The translations under genes were made by a program, and so were the position numbers. From assembly GCA_013076295.1 (NCBI GenBank), contig RQOL01000718.1, positions 5,492,081 to 5,556,080 on the forward strand: a stretch of DNA of 64,000 nt, written 5' to 3'. The notes beneath the pieces were generated by a model. It saw nothing but the letters and a program-made list of their open reading frames with translations. It did not search any database and had not been told where the DNA came from. The DNA is from Sanderia malayensis. Its lineage: Eukaryota; Cnidaria; Scyphozoa; Semaeostomeae; Pelagiidae. The number at the start of each line of letters is the position of its first letter. Within the stretch, counting starts at the first letter, position 1. Below are positions 10,032 to 19,995 of the stretch, in pieces.

Positions 10032-13000
10032 ATGCATGCTTCAAAACGTGGACGTCCTACAGCTCCATCACGTCAGATTTGATTGGAGGAGCCAGTTTAC
10101 AAGCAGTGGCAAGACTGAAAATCTCTTTGTAAGAGTAATGCGAGTGGTAGTGCGAACTTTTGCTGCAAGAATAGGAGGATGTCAAGGTACAAACGTCAAC
10201 TCCTCAAAAAATTTGGCCAGTTTCATCTGTCACAGAGCCTGTGAAACAATCACGTAAGTTTTATGACCAATAGTACGTCAGTTAGCATGCAGTATACCTC
10301 CCAACCGTCATGTTTTTATAAGTGATTTTCTAGTGAAAGAGTACGTGTATTGATTAGTACCATTCTTGGTATAGGTGTACCACTTTCAAGAGAATCCCAA
10401 TCAAGTGTTTCTGTTAAAGAGGTTCAGTGGGAAAGTAAAGCCTATTACACCAGCCCCGACACAGATTTTGAGAGTGCTAGTGATTCTGCTAGCAATTCTG
10501 ACAGTTATGATACAGACACAGAAACAATATCTGATGATTAATGCGATGAAGATGAATTGGAATATAGTGACAGAAATGAAATAAATTTTTCAGATTTCAC
10601 AAGGTTCATTGCAAATTGGTCTGCATAATTTTCAAATAACATTGTTAAAAATCATGATATGTATTCCAAATATGAACAGTAATTGAAATAATGTTTTTTT
10701 TTTATTAATATCAACTGGGCTGCAACTGTTTTGTAATGTGTTCAACTGTCAATTTGCATGTTGCTAGCGCAAGTGTTGTTTTCTATTCAGGATACTCTCT
10801 ACCCTAAAGAATATGAATGTCAATAGAAACAGATAGTGAATATGAAGAGGATTCATTTATTCCCGATATTATGTAAGTACTAATTGCAACAGCAGGCTCT
10901 GTTTTAAGATAGCACCCTTGTCTTTTAAAGTTAAGAGAGAGGGGTGTTGTTTTACCATGTATATATGTTTCCCTTGTTTATCTTGTAACCTGCCAGTGTT
11001 ATCAGAACATTAAAAGGTTACATAATGTGTTGTAGTGTCTTGTTCAGATTTGATGGAATGACAAATGACAAAGCCCTGACAAATCCCATCATTAGTGAAG
11101 AGAGAACACTTTCATTAGATGAGGAGAAAATGCTTGCTGAAAAAGATTGCGAATTAACAATGACAGCAGATGAAGATAAGATCAGCTGTGGTCTAGAACA
11201 TTTGAGGGGTTTTGAATCTGAGGTGACTTTGGGAATGGAAGAAGAGTTTGAAGAGGATGCAGATTGCTATGTGATAGCAGGTGAAACAGACCTGGAAAGA
11301 ACTATCACACTTTGTGAGGAAGGTTGGAAGGAATCAGCTGATTCATCTTCAGCCATCAGAAAATTAAAGTCTGGTGGATTTGAAATCTTAGAATGTAAAG
11401 TTTTGGAGCCAGTTTCTGGCAAGGTGCAATTTGACTCGATTTTTCAAAATACAAACCACAATGAAATGAAAATTGTTTGTCATAAGAAGGTAATTGTTTC
11501 ACATGAGAAACTTATTGAGCTGAAAGGGAAATGGTGCACACAATGTGGATCACCTCGTGACTTTGCTGTCAAAGAGATTGGAGCTGTATGGAAAGTATCT
11601 TGGTCCTGCAAACTGAATGACAGCCATGATAAAGGAGAATGGGCATCTTCAGACATACTCTGCAAGAAGAAAGGAAATCTCATTTATGCTAATGACATAG
11701 CATTAGCAGCAGCAATCCTGATATCTGGAAGTAACTACAGAAAAGTGCAACTGATGTTTGATGCAGCGCATATACAGTTGACTAGTTGTTCCTCATATTA
11801 CAGAATCCAGAAGACATGTACTAAGCCCATCATAACAAAAATCTGCGATGAAATGCACCAACCGATGATAAACGAATGTGGGACTGAGCCATCTGTTTTA
11901 TGTGGTGATGGCCGGAATGATTCTCCCAGTCACTCTGCTCGGCTTTGTACATACATATTGATGAGTCAATTTTCAGACCTTATTGTTCATGTTGAGGTGA
12001 TGGACAAAAGGGAAACAGGGGGGAATTCGACAGTAATGGAGTGAGAGTGTCTCAAAAGAATTCTGATGAGATTGAAGGATAAACTCCAAATAAATGAGCT
12101 GACAACAGATGCATCATCCACAATAATCAAAATGATCAGGGATCTTAAAGGTTCCAGGTTAGCTATTAAATACTGGTTAGCCATGGAAAGGTTGCCATTG
12201 AATTAATAGGAGGAGATCAATTTTGCTCTGGGGTACTTGAAGGGACTTGAAACATGTACGCTGTAATATTCATAACATGAAATACATTGCCTTTCCCGTA
12301 TTGTATGGTTTCCCAAATTCAAAAATTTCCCTTTTTTCTATGACAAGATTATCGTTTCTTTTGTGTTTCTATTTTTGAAAAGTTCAAATTTGTTATCAAC
12401 AGATACACAGCCAAATTTAAAACAATTAAAGCACTCCTTGGATGTCTGGTAGAAAGCTAAGAAGTTGAATAAGAGCATCCACAAGGTAAGGAATTATATG
12501 TGTAGGAAAAACTACAGCAGGTGATACCAGGCATGTAATTTTATTTTTCAAGATGTACTCTCTATGTCTCGACGTGATGTTTTTCGGAATGTATTTGCTT
12601 GTGTCCTTCTTTATCAGATTGCAAAGCTAAAGGGGTGTGAAGATCTAAAACCATGGATAGACCCAATTGTCAACCATTTTTGGTATTGTTGTCAAGCTTG
12701 TGATGGTGATGCTACGCAAATGGCCAGCATTTGTAAACAAAATTTGGTCAACAAAATCTTGTGTTATTGATAAATCCAGTAAACCTCATGGAACATATTG
12801 TAACTATTCTTGTTTGCTATGACAACATTGTGTATTTTATGAGAGTATGATCGGCATCAAAGAACCATATATAAATCACACTGTTATAATTCTTAGGAAA
12901 TATGGATTGGTGTTCTGCACCATGTGGTGGGAGAACATTTCTGGGCATCAGAAGCCTGTATACATGGACCACTAACAACAGATGATCCTAAAACACCATT

Positions 13001-13750
13001 GTCAATGGATTCCAAATCTATGCTGGCATTGCATCCAGTGATTCTTGACAAGAAATGGCTACAAAGTTTACCGTATTATGTCCACTTCAGGTAGTTATAG
13101 ACACGGATTCAAACCAACGTTAAATATTCCATTATGTGCATCACATCAGAAAATCCTAAAAACACCATATACTTTTATTTTGCAGGCACACAAGTAAGTT
13201 GGAAAATTTCAACAGCATGCTTTGTAAATATGTACAAAAAAGATGTGCTTATGAGTATGTATGGCAAGGTTTTCAACATAATTTTCATATCAAAGAGGGA
13301 ATTCAAGAGCATTTGCCCCAAGAAGAGTAATTCTTGCATGAAAGGCAACAGTGACTGTTGATTGAAAACCAACTTTAATTGATATGAGATACACTAATCC
13401 TTTCATTTCAGATATGCTTACTTCATCATCCGAACCTTACTGGCAGTGATTGATCACAACATGCATGCTGACTGAGGACAGGCATGCAATGAGAATGGGC
13501 AACTTACGTATGCTAGAAAATATAGCAAAAGAACAAAAAGATGGCATGCAGAAACAGTCAAGACAGGGAAATCATATCACTATTTCCCTGATCTCATGGC
13601 GATGATATTGAGGCAACGGGATGTTCATAAAAGAAAAGTCAACAGAAAAGTCCAAATGCCTTTGGGCCACCCGAAGCTGATTTCTCCCTACATTGGCCTG
13701 AAAAACCCACCACCAACAAGTGAACTTGTCAAGACAAGATTCGTCAAGTA
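10032..13750 (+). pseudogene. Kolobok-like transposase, multi-exon, inactivated
   Basis: Exon 1 (10032-10253, donor GTAAGT) reads MHASKRGRPTAPSRQ then LEEPVYKQWQD and KSLCKSNAS, with three in-frame TGA codons. An acidic exon (from about 10372) follows. The main exon (about 11050-12120) has a zinc-like WCTQCGSP...SWSC block. It also has the first catalytic region CGDGRNDSPSHSA with VDKRE-like VMDKRETGG, and the second region ELTTDASS, with a TGA between them. A short exon (12410-12486) gives KHSLDVW-stop-KAKKL, where DVWH would be the D-x-x-H signature. Later exons read CEDLKPWIDPIVNHFWYCC, IWIGVLHHVVGEHFW, HTSKLENFNSML and, after one more stop, a tail ending at 13750. At least six stops make it non-functional. 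Confidence 0.7.
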
Positions 13751-13816
13751 GCAAAGGCCAAATATGTATGAATATCTATGAATACGATAAAAATCTTCAA
13801 AATCTATGCATTGTGT

Positions 13817-15265
13817 TCATGATCTTTTGAATCCCATATACTTTCCATATCTCGATGGGTATGCCCTTCTGATACCAATTACTACGCAGGATGGACAAAC
13901 ACGTCTTTTCCCTCTTCCCAATTTTCCATGCTGCCAGATTACATACTGGCGATAACCTGCATTCCTGTACTCATTGGAAGTGAATTCATAGTCATCTGAC
14001 AGGATATCACAACGAGTTCTTACGACATTCTCCAATACATTCCTGTCAAGACACAATACCCCAAAAATCTGATAACAAGATATGCATTCTTTTTTATTAC
14101 AGCATACATTCTCATCAGGGACTCCCATGTCTTGATAATTTCCACATTTGCACCATCCGGGAAGTGCTATGGCCTGCTTCGCAGGTTGTGGGTGGTTAGC
14201 GTCTGGTAAGCTGGATGACGGTTGTGGGTTTATTTGATCAACTGATTCATGGGGTTCTGTTGTTCCCATACCTGCTTCAGTTTCATGTGATGGTCTGGCT
14301 GGGGAGGGGGGGGAATCATGCATTGCAGCGGTCGCAGCAATTTCCGGGCTCTTGACACTTTGCAATAAATTCTGGCAGTGGTTTAAACTGCCTCTGCCAT
14401 TGGAGAGTACCTCTTGCAGGAGCATTTTCAAATCATCTTTGGAGAGCTTTCCAACAAATTCCTAGATAGAAATGATATATTGTATTCCCAATAATCTTGC
14501 ATGCACCAGGCCCTGACCAAAACAACAAATATAAATATGTACACTTTCTAGTTACTATAATTAGTTGTGGATCAAATAATGTAGAAATATGCTTCTATCA
14601 TATGGATCTCCAGGATTGCTTCAACTAGGCTATTACCTTCATTTCTTCATTAGATTGTTGTGTCTGCAATGCATAAGAGTCACCACTATCCTCAGGTTGC
14701 GGCTGTGTTCCTTTGGTTTGTACCTGGAAAAGTTTTCCTTGTTAAACATGCATACTGTATACATGTATAGTAAATAATGATATTTTACTCCCAAACGAGT
14801 TGGTGGCATTTTTCTGTGACATGTCAAAAAATGTCAAAAAATTGGCTACCTTTCTGTTTTTGCATGCTTTCTTTTTGGTACAACAACTACATCTATCTTC
14901 TTCACACATTTGACTGGCATCCTTGGAGGGGCAACCAGGTTTCTTCCCTGATCTTCTGCTGCACGAGTTTTTGCAACTACAAGTAACCTTTCAAGAAAAA
15001 CCCATTTATCTGCTATGCACGGCCAGTCAATCGAAATGTCAAATATTGAATACAAAGGAGATATTATCATGTCATAGGATCATAAATCTAAATAGGAATA
15101 ATCCTAAACCAAGAAGGGCTAGGCTGTAAATATGCCCAAGGGATAATAATAACTTAATTGCGCTGTCAAGCTCACCATATTTTGAAGTGAATCTTGATCA
15201 CTAACAGTGGCTTCAGAGCTTGCATCAGTCGAATCCATAACTGGCATATCGTTTGTATCAGTCAT
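13817..15265 (-). CDS. CXC-like / P2X7 ballast-domain protein, four exons, intact
   Basis: Exons at 15265-15176, 14987-14850, 14723-14637 and 14461-13817 join through three GT-AG introns, all phase 0, into one open frame of 319 codons. Exon 1 is an acidic Ser/Thr-rich start (MTDTNDMPVMDS). Exon 2 is a cysteine cluster (VTCSCKNSCSRR...GCPS...CSCCTKKKACKN) like CXC zinc motifs. Exon 3 is Gln-rich. Exon 4 has a Pro-rich linker and then the zinc-binding cytoplasmic domain of P2X7 receptors: WCKCGN, CCNKKECISC, VLCLDRNVLENVV, NEYRNAGYRQYVIW, PSCVVIGIRRAYP, GKYMGFK. In P2X7 this domain binds zinc and guanine nucleotide. No channel or membrane segment is present, so this is a soluble stand-alone version. 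It lies convergent to the dead transposase, inside the inverted repeats. Its role is unknown; DNA binding through the CXC motif is a guess. Confidence 0.8.
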
Positions 15266-15328
15266 TACGTTTTTTACAATGATGGTCGCAAAATTTGTTT
15301 ATCAGTCTCACTGCTCTCTTCAAAAGCA

Positions 15329-15474
15329 AAATGGCGAACGAATCCCAAACACTAACCATGTGGAAACATTGACTCTGTTTGTAACTGTGCAATTTTTATT
15401 TTCTGACACAGAACAGAGCTACCAACAGAGCCAATTTTTCCAAATGGTGAGTGTTTAGGATTCGTTCGCCATTT
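15329..15474. repeat. inverted repeat with 31-nt arms at the inner edge of the right terminal repeat
   Basis: Arms 15329-15359 and 15444-15474 are near-perfect reverse complements (core ATGGCGAACGAATCC). They lie 64-209 bases upstream of the start codon of the minus-strand cargo gene. A 33-nt direct repeat (15381-15413 and 15491-15523, core TTTTTATTTTCTGACACAGAA) spans its right edge. It could be a small inserted MITE or a subterminal transposase-binding or promoter structure. Confidence 0.7.
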
Positions 15475-15481
15475 CATTGGT

Positions 15482-15611
15482 GACAGCCAAGTAACTGCGC
15501 GATTTTTATTTTCTGACACAGAAATTTATGTAACTACGTAGGCGCTTTGTTCATAAACAAGAGGAAGGCTCCATACTTATGGGGTCTGCTTTGTTGGTTG
15601 AATATGGGTCT
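15482..15611 (-). repeat. right terminal inverted repeat of the Kolobok-like element
   Basis: It is the reverse complement of 9795-9924 with about five mismatches. It is followed directly by TTAA (15612-15615), which belongs to the interrupted host gene. Confidence 0.85.
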
Positions 15612-16515
15612 TTAACTGACTCTCGTGGTATTTGTGTAATAATGCATCTCCAAGGTACTTTGTTAAGTGGCTTTTCGTGTCGATGTCAGAAAATAGGGTT
15701 TTCGACTGTACATTTTTCATGTTTGTGTCATCGTTAATTTGAAATCGAATTGGATCTATCCCCGAATTTCGATTGATTCTGGTTTGCGATTTAAGAGAGT
15801 TTTCGATGTATCTATCAACAATTACCCTCCCTTCATCATATCTGCAAAAAGTCCTTTTAACGATATCAACAAATGCTTTAGAAAAGTTGGCTCATGTAGC
15901 TATGTTTAATCCTTTTTTGATGGTTTGTACAACTGCCAGAGCGTCGACGATGCAGACCTTTTTCATATTTTCATTTTCCTGGATTGATGCTTCTTCGTGA
16001 CTCCCAATATCAACTGACTCCAACTTTTTAACAAATGAACTTTCATCTGATGGAAGTAAGAGCTGCCCATCTGTTGAGAACAATGACCTTGGGACCCATT
16101 CATGCGCAAATTCAAATGTGCCAATTACATTATCTAGCTTTTACATCAACGCGGGTCTAGATCGCTAAATCACTAGAAATTGTGTACGAAGCTGTCAATC
16201 TTCCCTGAGCTTGATTATAGGATCCCACATAGACATCTTCGCCGTTGAATTTTTCAACTGATTTGCAACAAAATCTTTGAATGCTTCTTCTGCTTTCTGA
16301 TCTCTTTCGATTATATCTATTTCCGCAACAGGTGAAACAGCCATATTTGAAGCTACGTTCACGAATCTGCAATCTTCAGAAGAAAGATCATCAATGCAGT
16401 GCTTGACAATTCCATTCTTTATGAGTGCAGCATTCTTTTGCAGTCTGGATGCCATTGAACTGGTTAGTTGATAGTGCATCTTCTTTGAACTTGTGCCCTT
16501 AGCATTGTGACTCAT
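15612..16515 (-). pseudogene. N-terminal half of the same decayed 'SPDTDV' / CXC-finger protein gene
   Basis: It starts MSHNAKGTSSKKMHYQLTSS and passes EAFKDFVANQL...MWDPIIKL. After lesions it continues FAHEWVPRSLFSTDGQLLLP and KVCIVDALAVVQTI, then FVDIVKRTFCRYDEGRVIVD, ending HKYHESQ right at the TTAA (15612-15615). On the far side of the transposon the frame resumes at 9794 and leads to SPDTDVFILL, so one ancestral minus-strand gene was split. A stop before FVDIVKR and a shift near 16190 show decay. The function is unknown. Confidence 0.6.
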
Positions 16516-16733
16516 TTGAAAACTTTATACCATTTTCAATCTTCTCCGAAATTCCTTTGCTGAAAATCCAAATTCATTGACGACAAGATTCGACATTTCG
16601 AAGTGATGTTTGCACGCAGATAAGTACTTAAGTTTATAGCAATGCTTGTGGTAGTTTTTTATTATTTTTCCAGATGGAAACAGACGATATTTCTATCCTG
16701 GATGAAGGCGAACATTCAACTGCAAGTGCCGTT
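16516..16733. other. flank between CXC-finger pseudogene and Helitron
   Basis: A short non-coding stretch, probably the 5' flank of the minus-strand CXC-finger pseudogene. No motif was identified. Confidence 0.4.
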
Positions 16734-18204
16734 TCTAATATTACTATTCTGTGATGTCACGTGACGGTGGCGAAACAATAGGTCGAACGCCCAAAAACAA
16801 TGGGCCGAAACGGCGAATCGGTTCACATCAAAGTTCAAAGTTCAAATTACAGATTGAGTTTAAATTTTCCAGGATGAATTAACAACAGATTCGACCCAAA
16901 ACAATAGGTAGAAGGCCCCAAAACAATGGCTGAAACGGCGAACTGTGTAATCACAAAGGCTTTTTTGTTTGAGGGTATATGGCGATGTATTTCACACTGA
17001 ATGTTTAGTTTATTATTTTAGCCAGGGTAATGGATTTTGTTTTTCGATTTTCTCCCAAATTATTGAATCATTCCATAAATTATTCTGCTAATTGTGCTAT
17101 CACGAAAAAACTACGGTTTACGGTGGCGAAACTTCCAAATTCACGTCCCGAACTCCATTTTCGAACAGAGTATTCGCTCTTCACGTGACCCGTTTCTCCT
17201 TTTCCTGCAATTTGATTGGCTCTTTTCGCGCGACCCACGTGGGTTGTCGATCAATTTTCATTTCTCGCCCTTGATTGCGGGCGATGCATGTGATTTTTCG
17301 GTCGTTTTTCGTTATTCGCCCTCGGTTGCACCAGGTACTTTTGGAGAAGACACGTGTTTTTGTTTTGTAAATTTTCTTTGTAAAGAGCTGCTAATTGTTT
17401 CAAAGACCCTGGAGAGTTGCAGGAAACAATTGGGAACACAGGTGATAGCTTTGTTTAGTATTTTGAGTTGAAATAGTTGTAGTTTTTGTAGTAGGCGTTG
17501 CTTCGGCATGCTTGCAACACTTAGGCCCAATGGAAACAAAGTCAAAGTTTTGAATTTTTCAGGCGCTATTTGCACGATTTTCCCCATTTAAACTTTCCAC
17601 AAGTGTTTGTATGTTTCTATAGTAGACATAGTAGGTATAGTATGTTTTTATAGTAGGTATAGTATGTATAGTATGTTTTTATAGTATGTATAGTATGTGA
17701 GGTATGTTATATGTAGGCATAGAATGTGAAGTATGTTTTTATAGTAGGTATAGTAGGTATAGTATGTTTTTATAGTATGTATGGTATGCATAGTAGATAT
17801 AGTATGTTGTTATAGTAGGTATAGTGTGTATAGTATGTTTTTATAGTAGGTATAGTAGGTATAGTATGTTGGTATAGTATGTAGGTATAGTATGTAGGTA
17901 CAGTATGATATTATAGTAGGTATAGTATGTATGTATATATGTATGTAGGTATGTAGGTATGTATGAATGTATGTATGTATGTATGGGCATGAGCGTTAGC
18001 GAATGCAGCGCACGAAGTGTGCCAAATCAGTCTATGTTTCTTGATAATAGATAGACAGGCGAGCGCAGCGAGCTAACCCATTCTACGTGGGGTTAAAAGG
18101 GGCATGAGCGTAAGCGAATGCAGCGCACGAAGTGCGCCAACCAGATAAAGCTTTTTTTACTTGATGGGCTGGGGTGAACGAGCGAAGCGAGTCATGACCC
18201 CTAG
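16734..18204 (+). mobile_element. non-autonomous Helitron A (1471 bp)
   Basis: It begins TCTAATATTACTATTCTGTG and ends with a GC-rich palindromic tail and CTAG at 18201-18204. The 5' part contains GTCACGTGAC and 'GAAACAATAGGTCGAACGCC', shared with the Helitrons at 18205, 37656 and 46206. The middle holds CACGTGACCCGTTT and AATTTGATTGGCTC blocks, a TATAG-rich microsatellite (17619-17985) and then the palindromic monomers. No coding capacity was seen. The base before TC is T where A is usual. CTAG is followed directly by the TC of Helitron B. Confidence 0.75.
17619..17985. repeat. AT-rich microsatellite (TAGTATGTTTTTATAGTAGG-type)
   Basis: Irregular repeats of TATAGTAGG, TATAGTATG and TTTTTATAG, closing with GTATGTATGTATG, lie inside Helitron A. 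A related TATG-rich tract is at 59425-59985. Confidence 0.85.
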
Positions 18205-19099
18205 TCTAACATTACTATTCTGCGATGTCACGTGACGATGCACTTTCCTTGCCAAAGACAATAGATGCGACCCGAAAGAATAGGTCGAACACCCAAAAAC
18301 AATGGCGAACCGTGTAATCACAGAGGTTTTTTTGCATGTGGGTATATGGCGATGAAACTCACACCGAATGTTTAGTTTATTAATTTAACCAGGGTAATTG
18401 ATTTTGTTTTTCGATTTTCTCCCAAATTATTGAATTATTCCATTAATTATTCTGCTAATTGTGCTATCACGAAAAAGTGACAGTTTACGCTGGCAAAACT
18501 TCCAAAGTCGCGTTGCGAAATCCATTTTCGAACAAAGTATTCGCTCTTCACGTGACCCGTTTTGCCTTTTGCTGCAATTTGATTGGCTCTTTCGTGACTT
18601 CACGTGAACTCGGCGCCTTTCAAAGTGTTTTACAACCTGAATTTCTTTGTAAAGACTTGCTAATTGTTTGAGAGACCTCTGGAAAATTACAGGAGACAAT
18701 TGAGAACACAGGTGATAGCTTTGCTTTGTTTTTTGAGTGAGATAGTTGTAGTTTTTGTAGTAGGCCACTGCCATTGTTGCTTCGGCATGGTTGCGATGCT
18801 TAGGCCTAATGTAAACAAGCCCAAAGTTTTAATCAACAAATTATGAGCGAGCCAAACTGTTGTAAGAGGAGTAGGCAGAGGCATGAGCGCAAGCGAATGC
18901 AGCACACGAAGTGCGCCCTTTCAGTCAATGTCTCTTGATAATAGATAAACAGGTGAGCGTAGCGAGCTAATCCATTGTAGGTGGGGTTGAAAGGGGCATG
19001 AGCGTGAGCGAATGCAGCGCACGAAGTGTGCCAACCACATTAAGTTTTTTTCACTTGCCCCCCTCCGGGAAGCGAGCGTACGCGAGCGCCCCTGGCTGG
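18205..19099 (+). mobile_element. non-autonomous Helitron B (895 bp), joined to Helitron A
   Basis: It starts TCTAACATTACTATTCTGCG immediately after the CTAG of Helitron A. It carries the same AATAGGTCGAAC and TTTCACGTGACCCG blocks, then palindromic monomers, and ends GCGAGCGCCCCTGGCTGG followed by T. The terminal CTAG appears changed to CTGG. The end matches the reverse complement of the ends at 37656 and 46206 (GAGCGCCCCCGGCTAG). No gene is inside. Confidence 0.7.
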
Positions 19100-19112
19100 T
19101 CATCATTTTAAA

Positions 19113-19995
19113 ATGGATCCTATTCACACTGCCCTTGAACGTATCACACCAGATTGTTGGATGGCATCAATTGACCTTAAGGATGCCTACTACAGTGCAA
19201 AATTTAATGAGAAATTTCAAAAATATGTAAAGTTCTTTTACAGAAATATTCTTTATCAATATACTGCCTACCCAATTGGCCTTTTTCATTGCCCAAGGAA
19301 ATTTACCAAACTTTGAAACAACTGTTATGTGCCTTCAGAACAAACGTTTATATACTATGTGCTTTTATTGATAATTTGTTGTTAATTGCTACCTCTTATG
19401 AAAAGTGTTGTGACACTGTAATGGAGACAATTCAGTTACTAGACATGTTGGGTTTTGTTGTTCACCCAGAAATATCAGTATTTATACCTCATAAACAAAT
19501 AACATTCATTGGCTTTGATATAAATTGCACTTCAATGAAAATTACTTTGATGAAAGCAAAAATTACAAAAATAACAAAGCAAATATCAAATTTACTCACC
19601 TGAAAAGACCTTGTATTCGAGAAGTAGCTCAAATTATGGGTTATATTATATCTACCTTAATAACAGTGAGGTATGGTCAATGCCATTATAGAGCCTTAGA
19701 AAAGGATAAAACTGATGCAGTGAAACAAGAAAAAGAAAATTTTGATGCTATTATATGTTTGTCTTTACCTGCTGAAACAGAGTTACAATGGTGGTTACAA
19801 AACTTACCTTTTGCTTTTAATTATATCAAACATGCTAAAGTTGATTTAATCATAAATTCTGATGCCTTCCTTTCTGGTTGGGGTGCAGCAATGGGAGAAA
19901 CCTCTACTGGGGGTCAATGGTCAATATCTTCAGAATCTAGAAATCACATAAACTATTTAGAACTTTTGGCTGCATTTTTTGAAATCTTTTTTTGA
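19113..19995 (+). pseudogene. DIRS-like reverse transcriptase / RNase H fragment (unit 1)
   Basis: Frames read DCWMASIDLKDAYYSAKFN and KYVKFFYRNILYQYTAYPIG, then a shift to CAFIDNLLLIATSYEKC, FIGFDINCTSMKITL, a further shift, YLELLAAFFE and DAFLSGWGAAMGE. These match DIRS/Ngaro-type RT-RNase H, which has the IDLKDAYYS motif and the SDAS-like RNase H block. The active-site box is FIDN where YxDD is expected, so the second catalytic Asp is lost. Two frameshifts confirm decay. No tyrosine recombinase was recognised nearby. It begins 14 bases after the Helitron B end. Confidence 0.75.

Larger units (their letters stand above)
9795..15611 (+). mobile_element. Kolobok-like DNA transposon with cargo gene (5817 bp)
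   Basis: The two ends are inverted repeats of about 130 bp with roughly five mismatches, starting AGACCCAT. They are flanked by TCAA (9791-9794) and TTAA (15612-15615), a one-base-decayed TTAA target duplication. The interior has a multi-exon transposase on + (10032-13750) and a four-exon gene on - (13817-15265), convergent with 66 bp between them. TTAA targets and a D-x-x-H-like catalytic block fit the Kolobok superfamily; that assignment is my inference. It inserted into a minus-strand CXC-finger gene. Confidence 0.75.
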
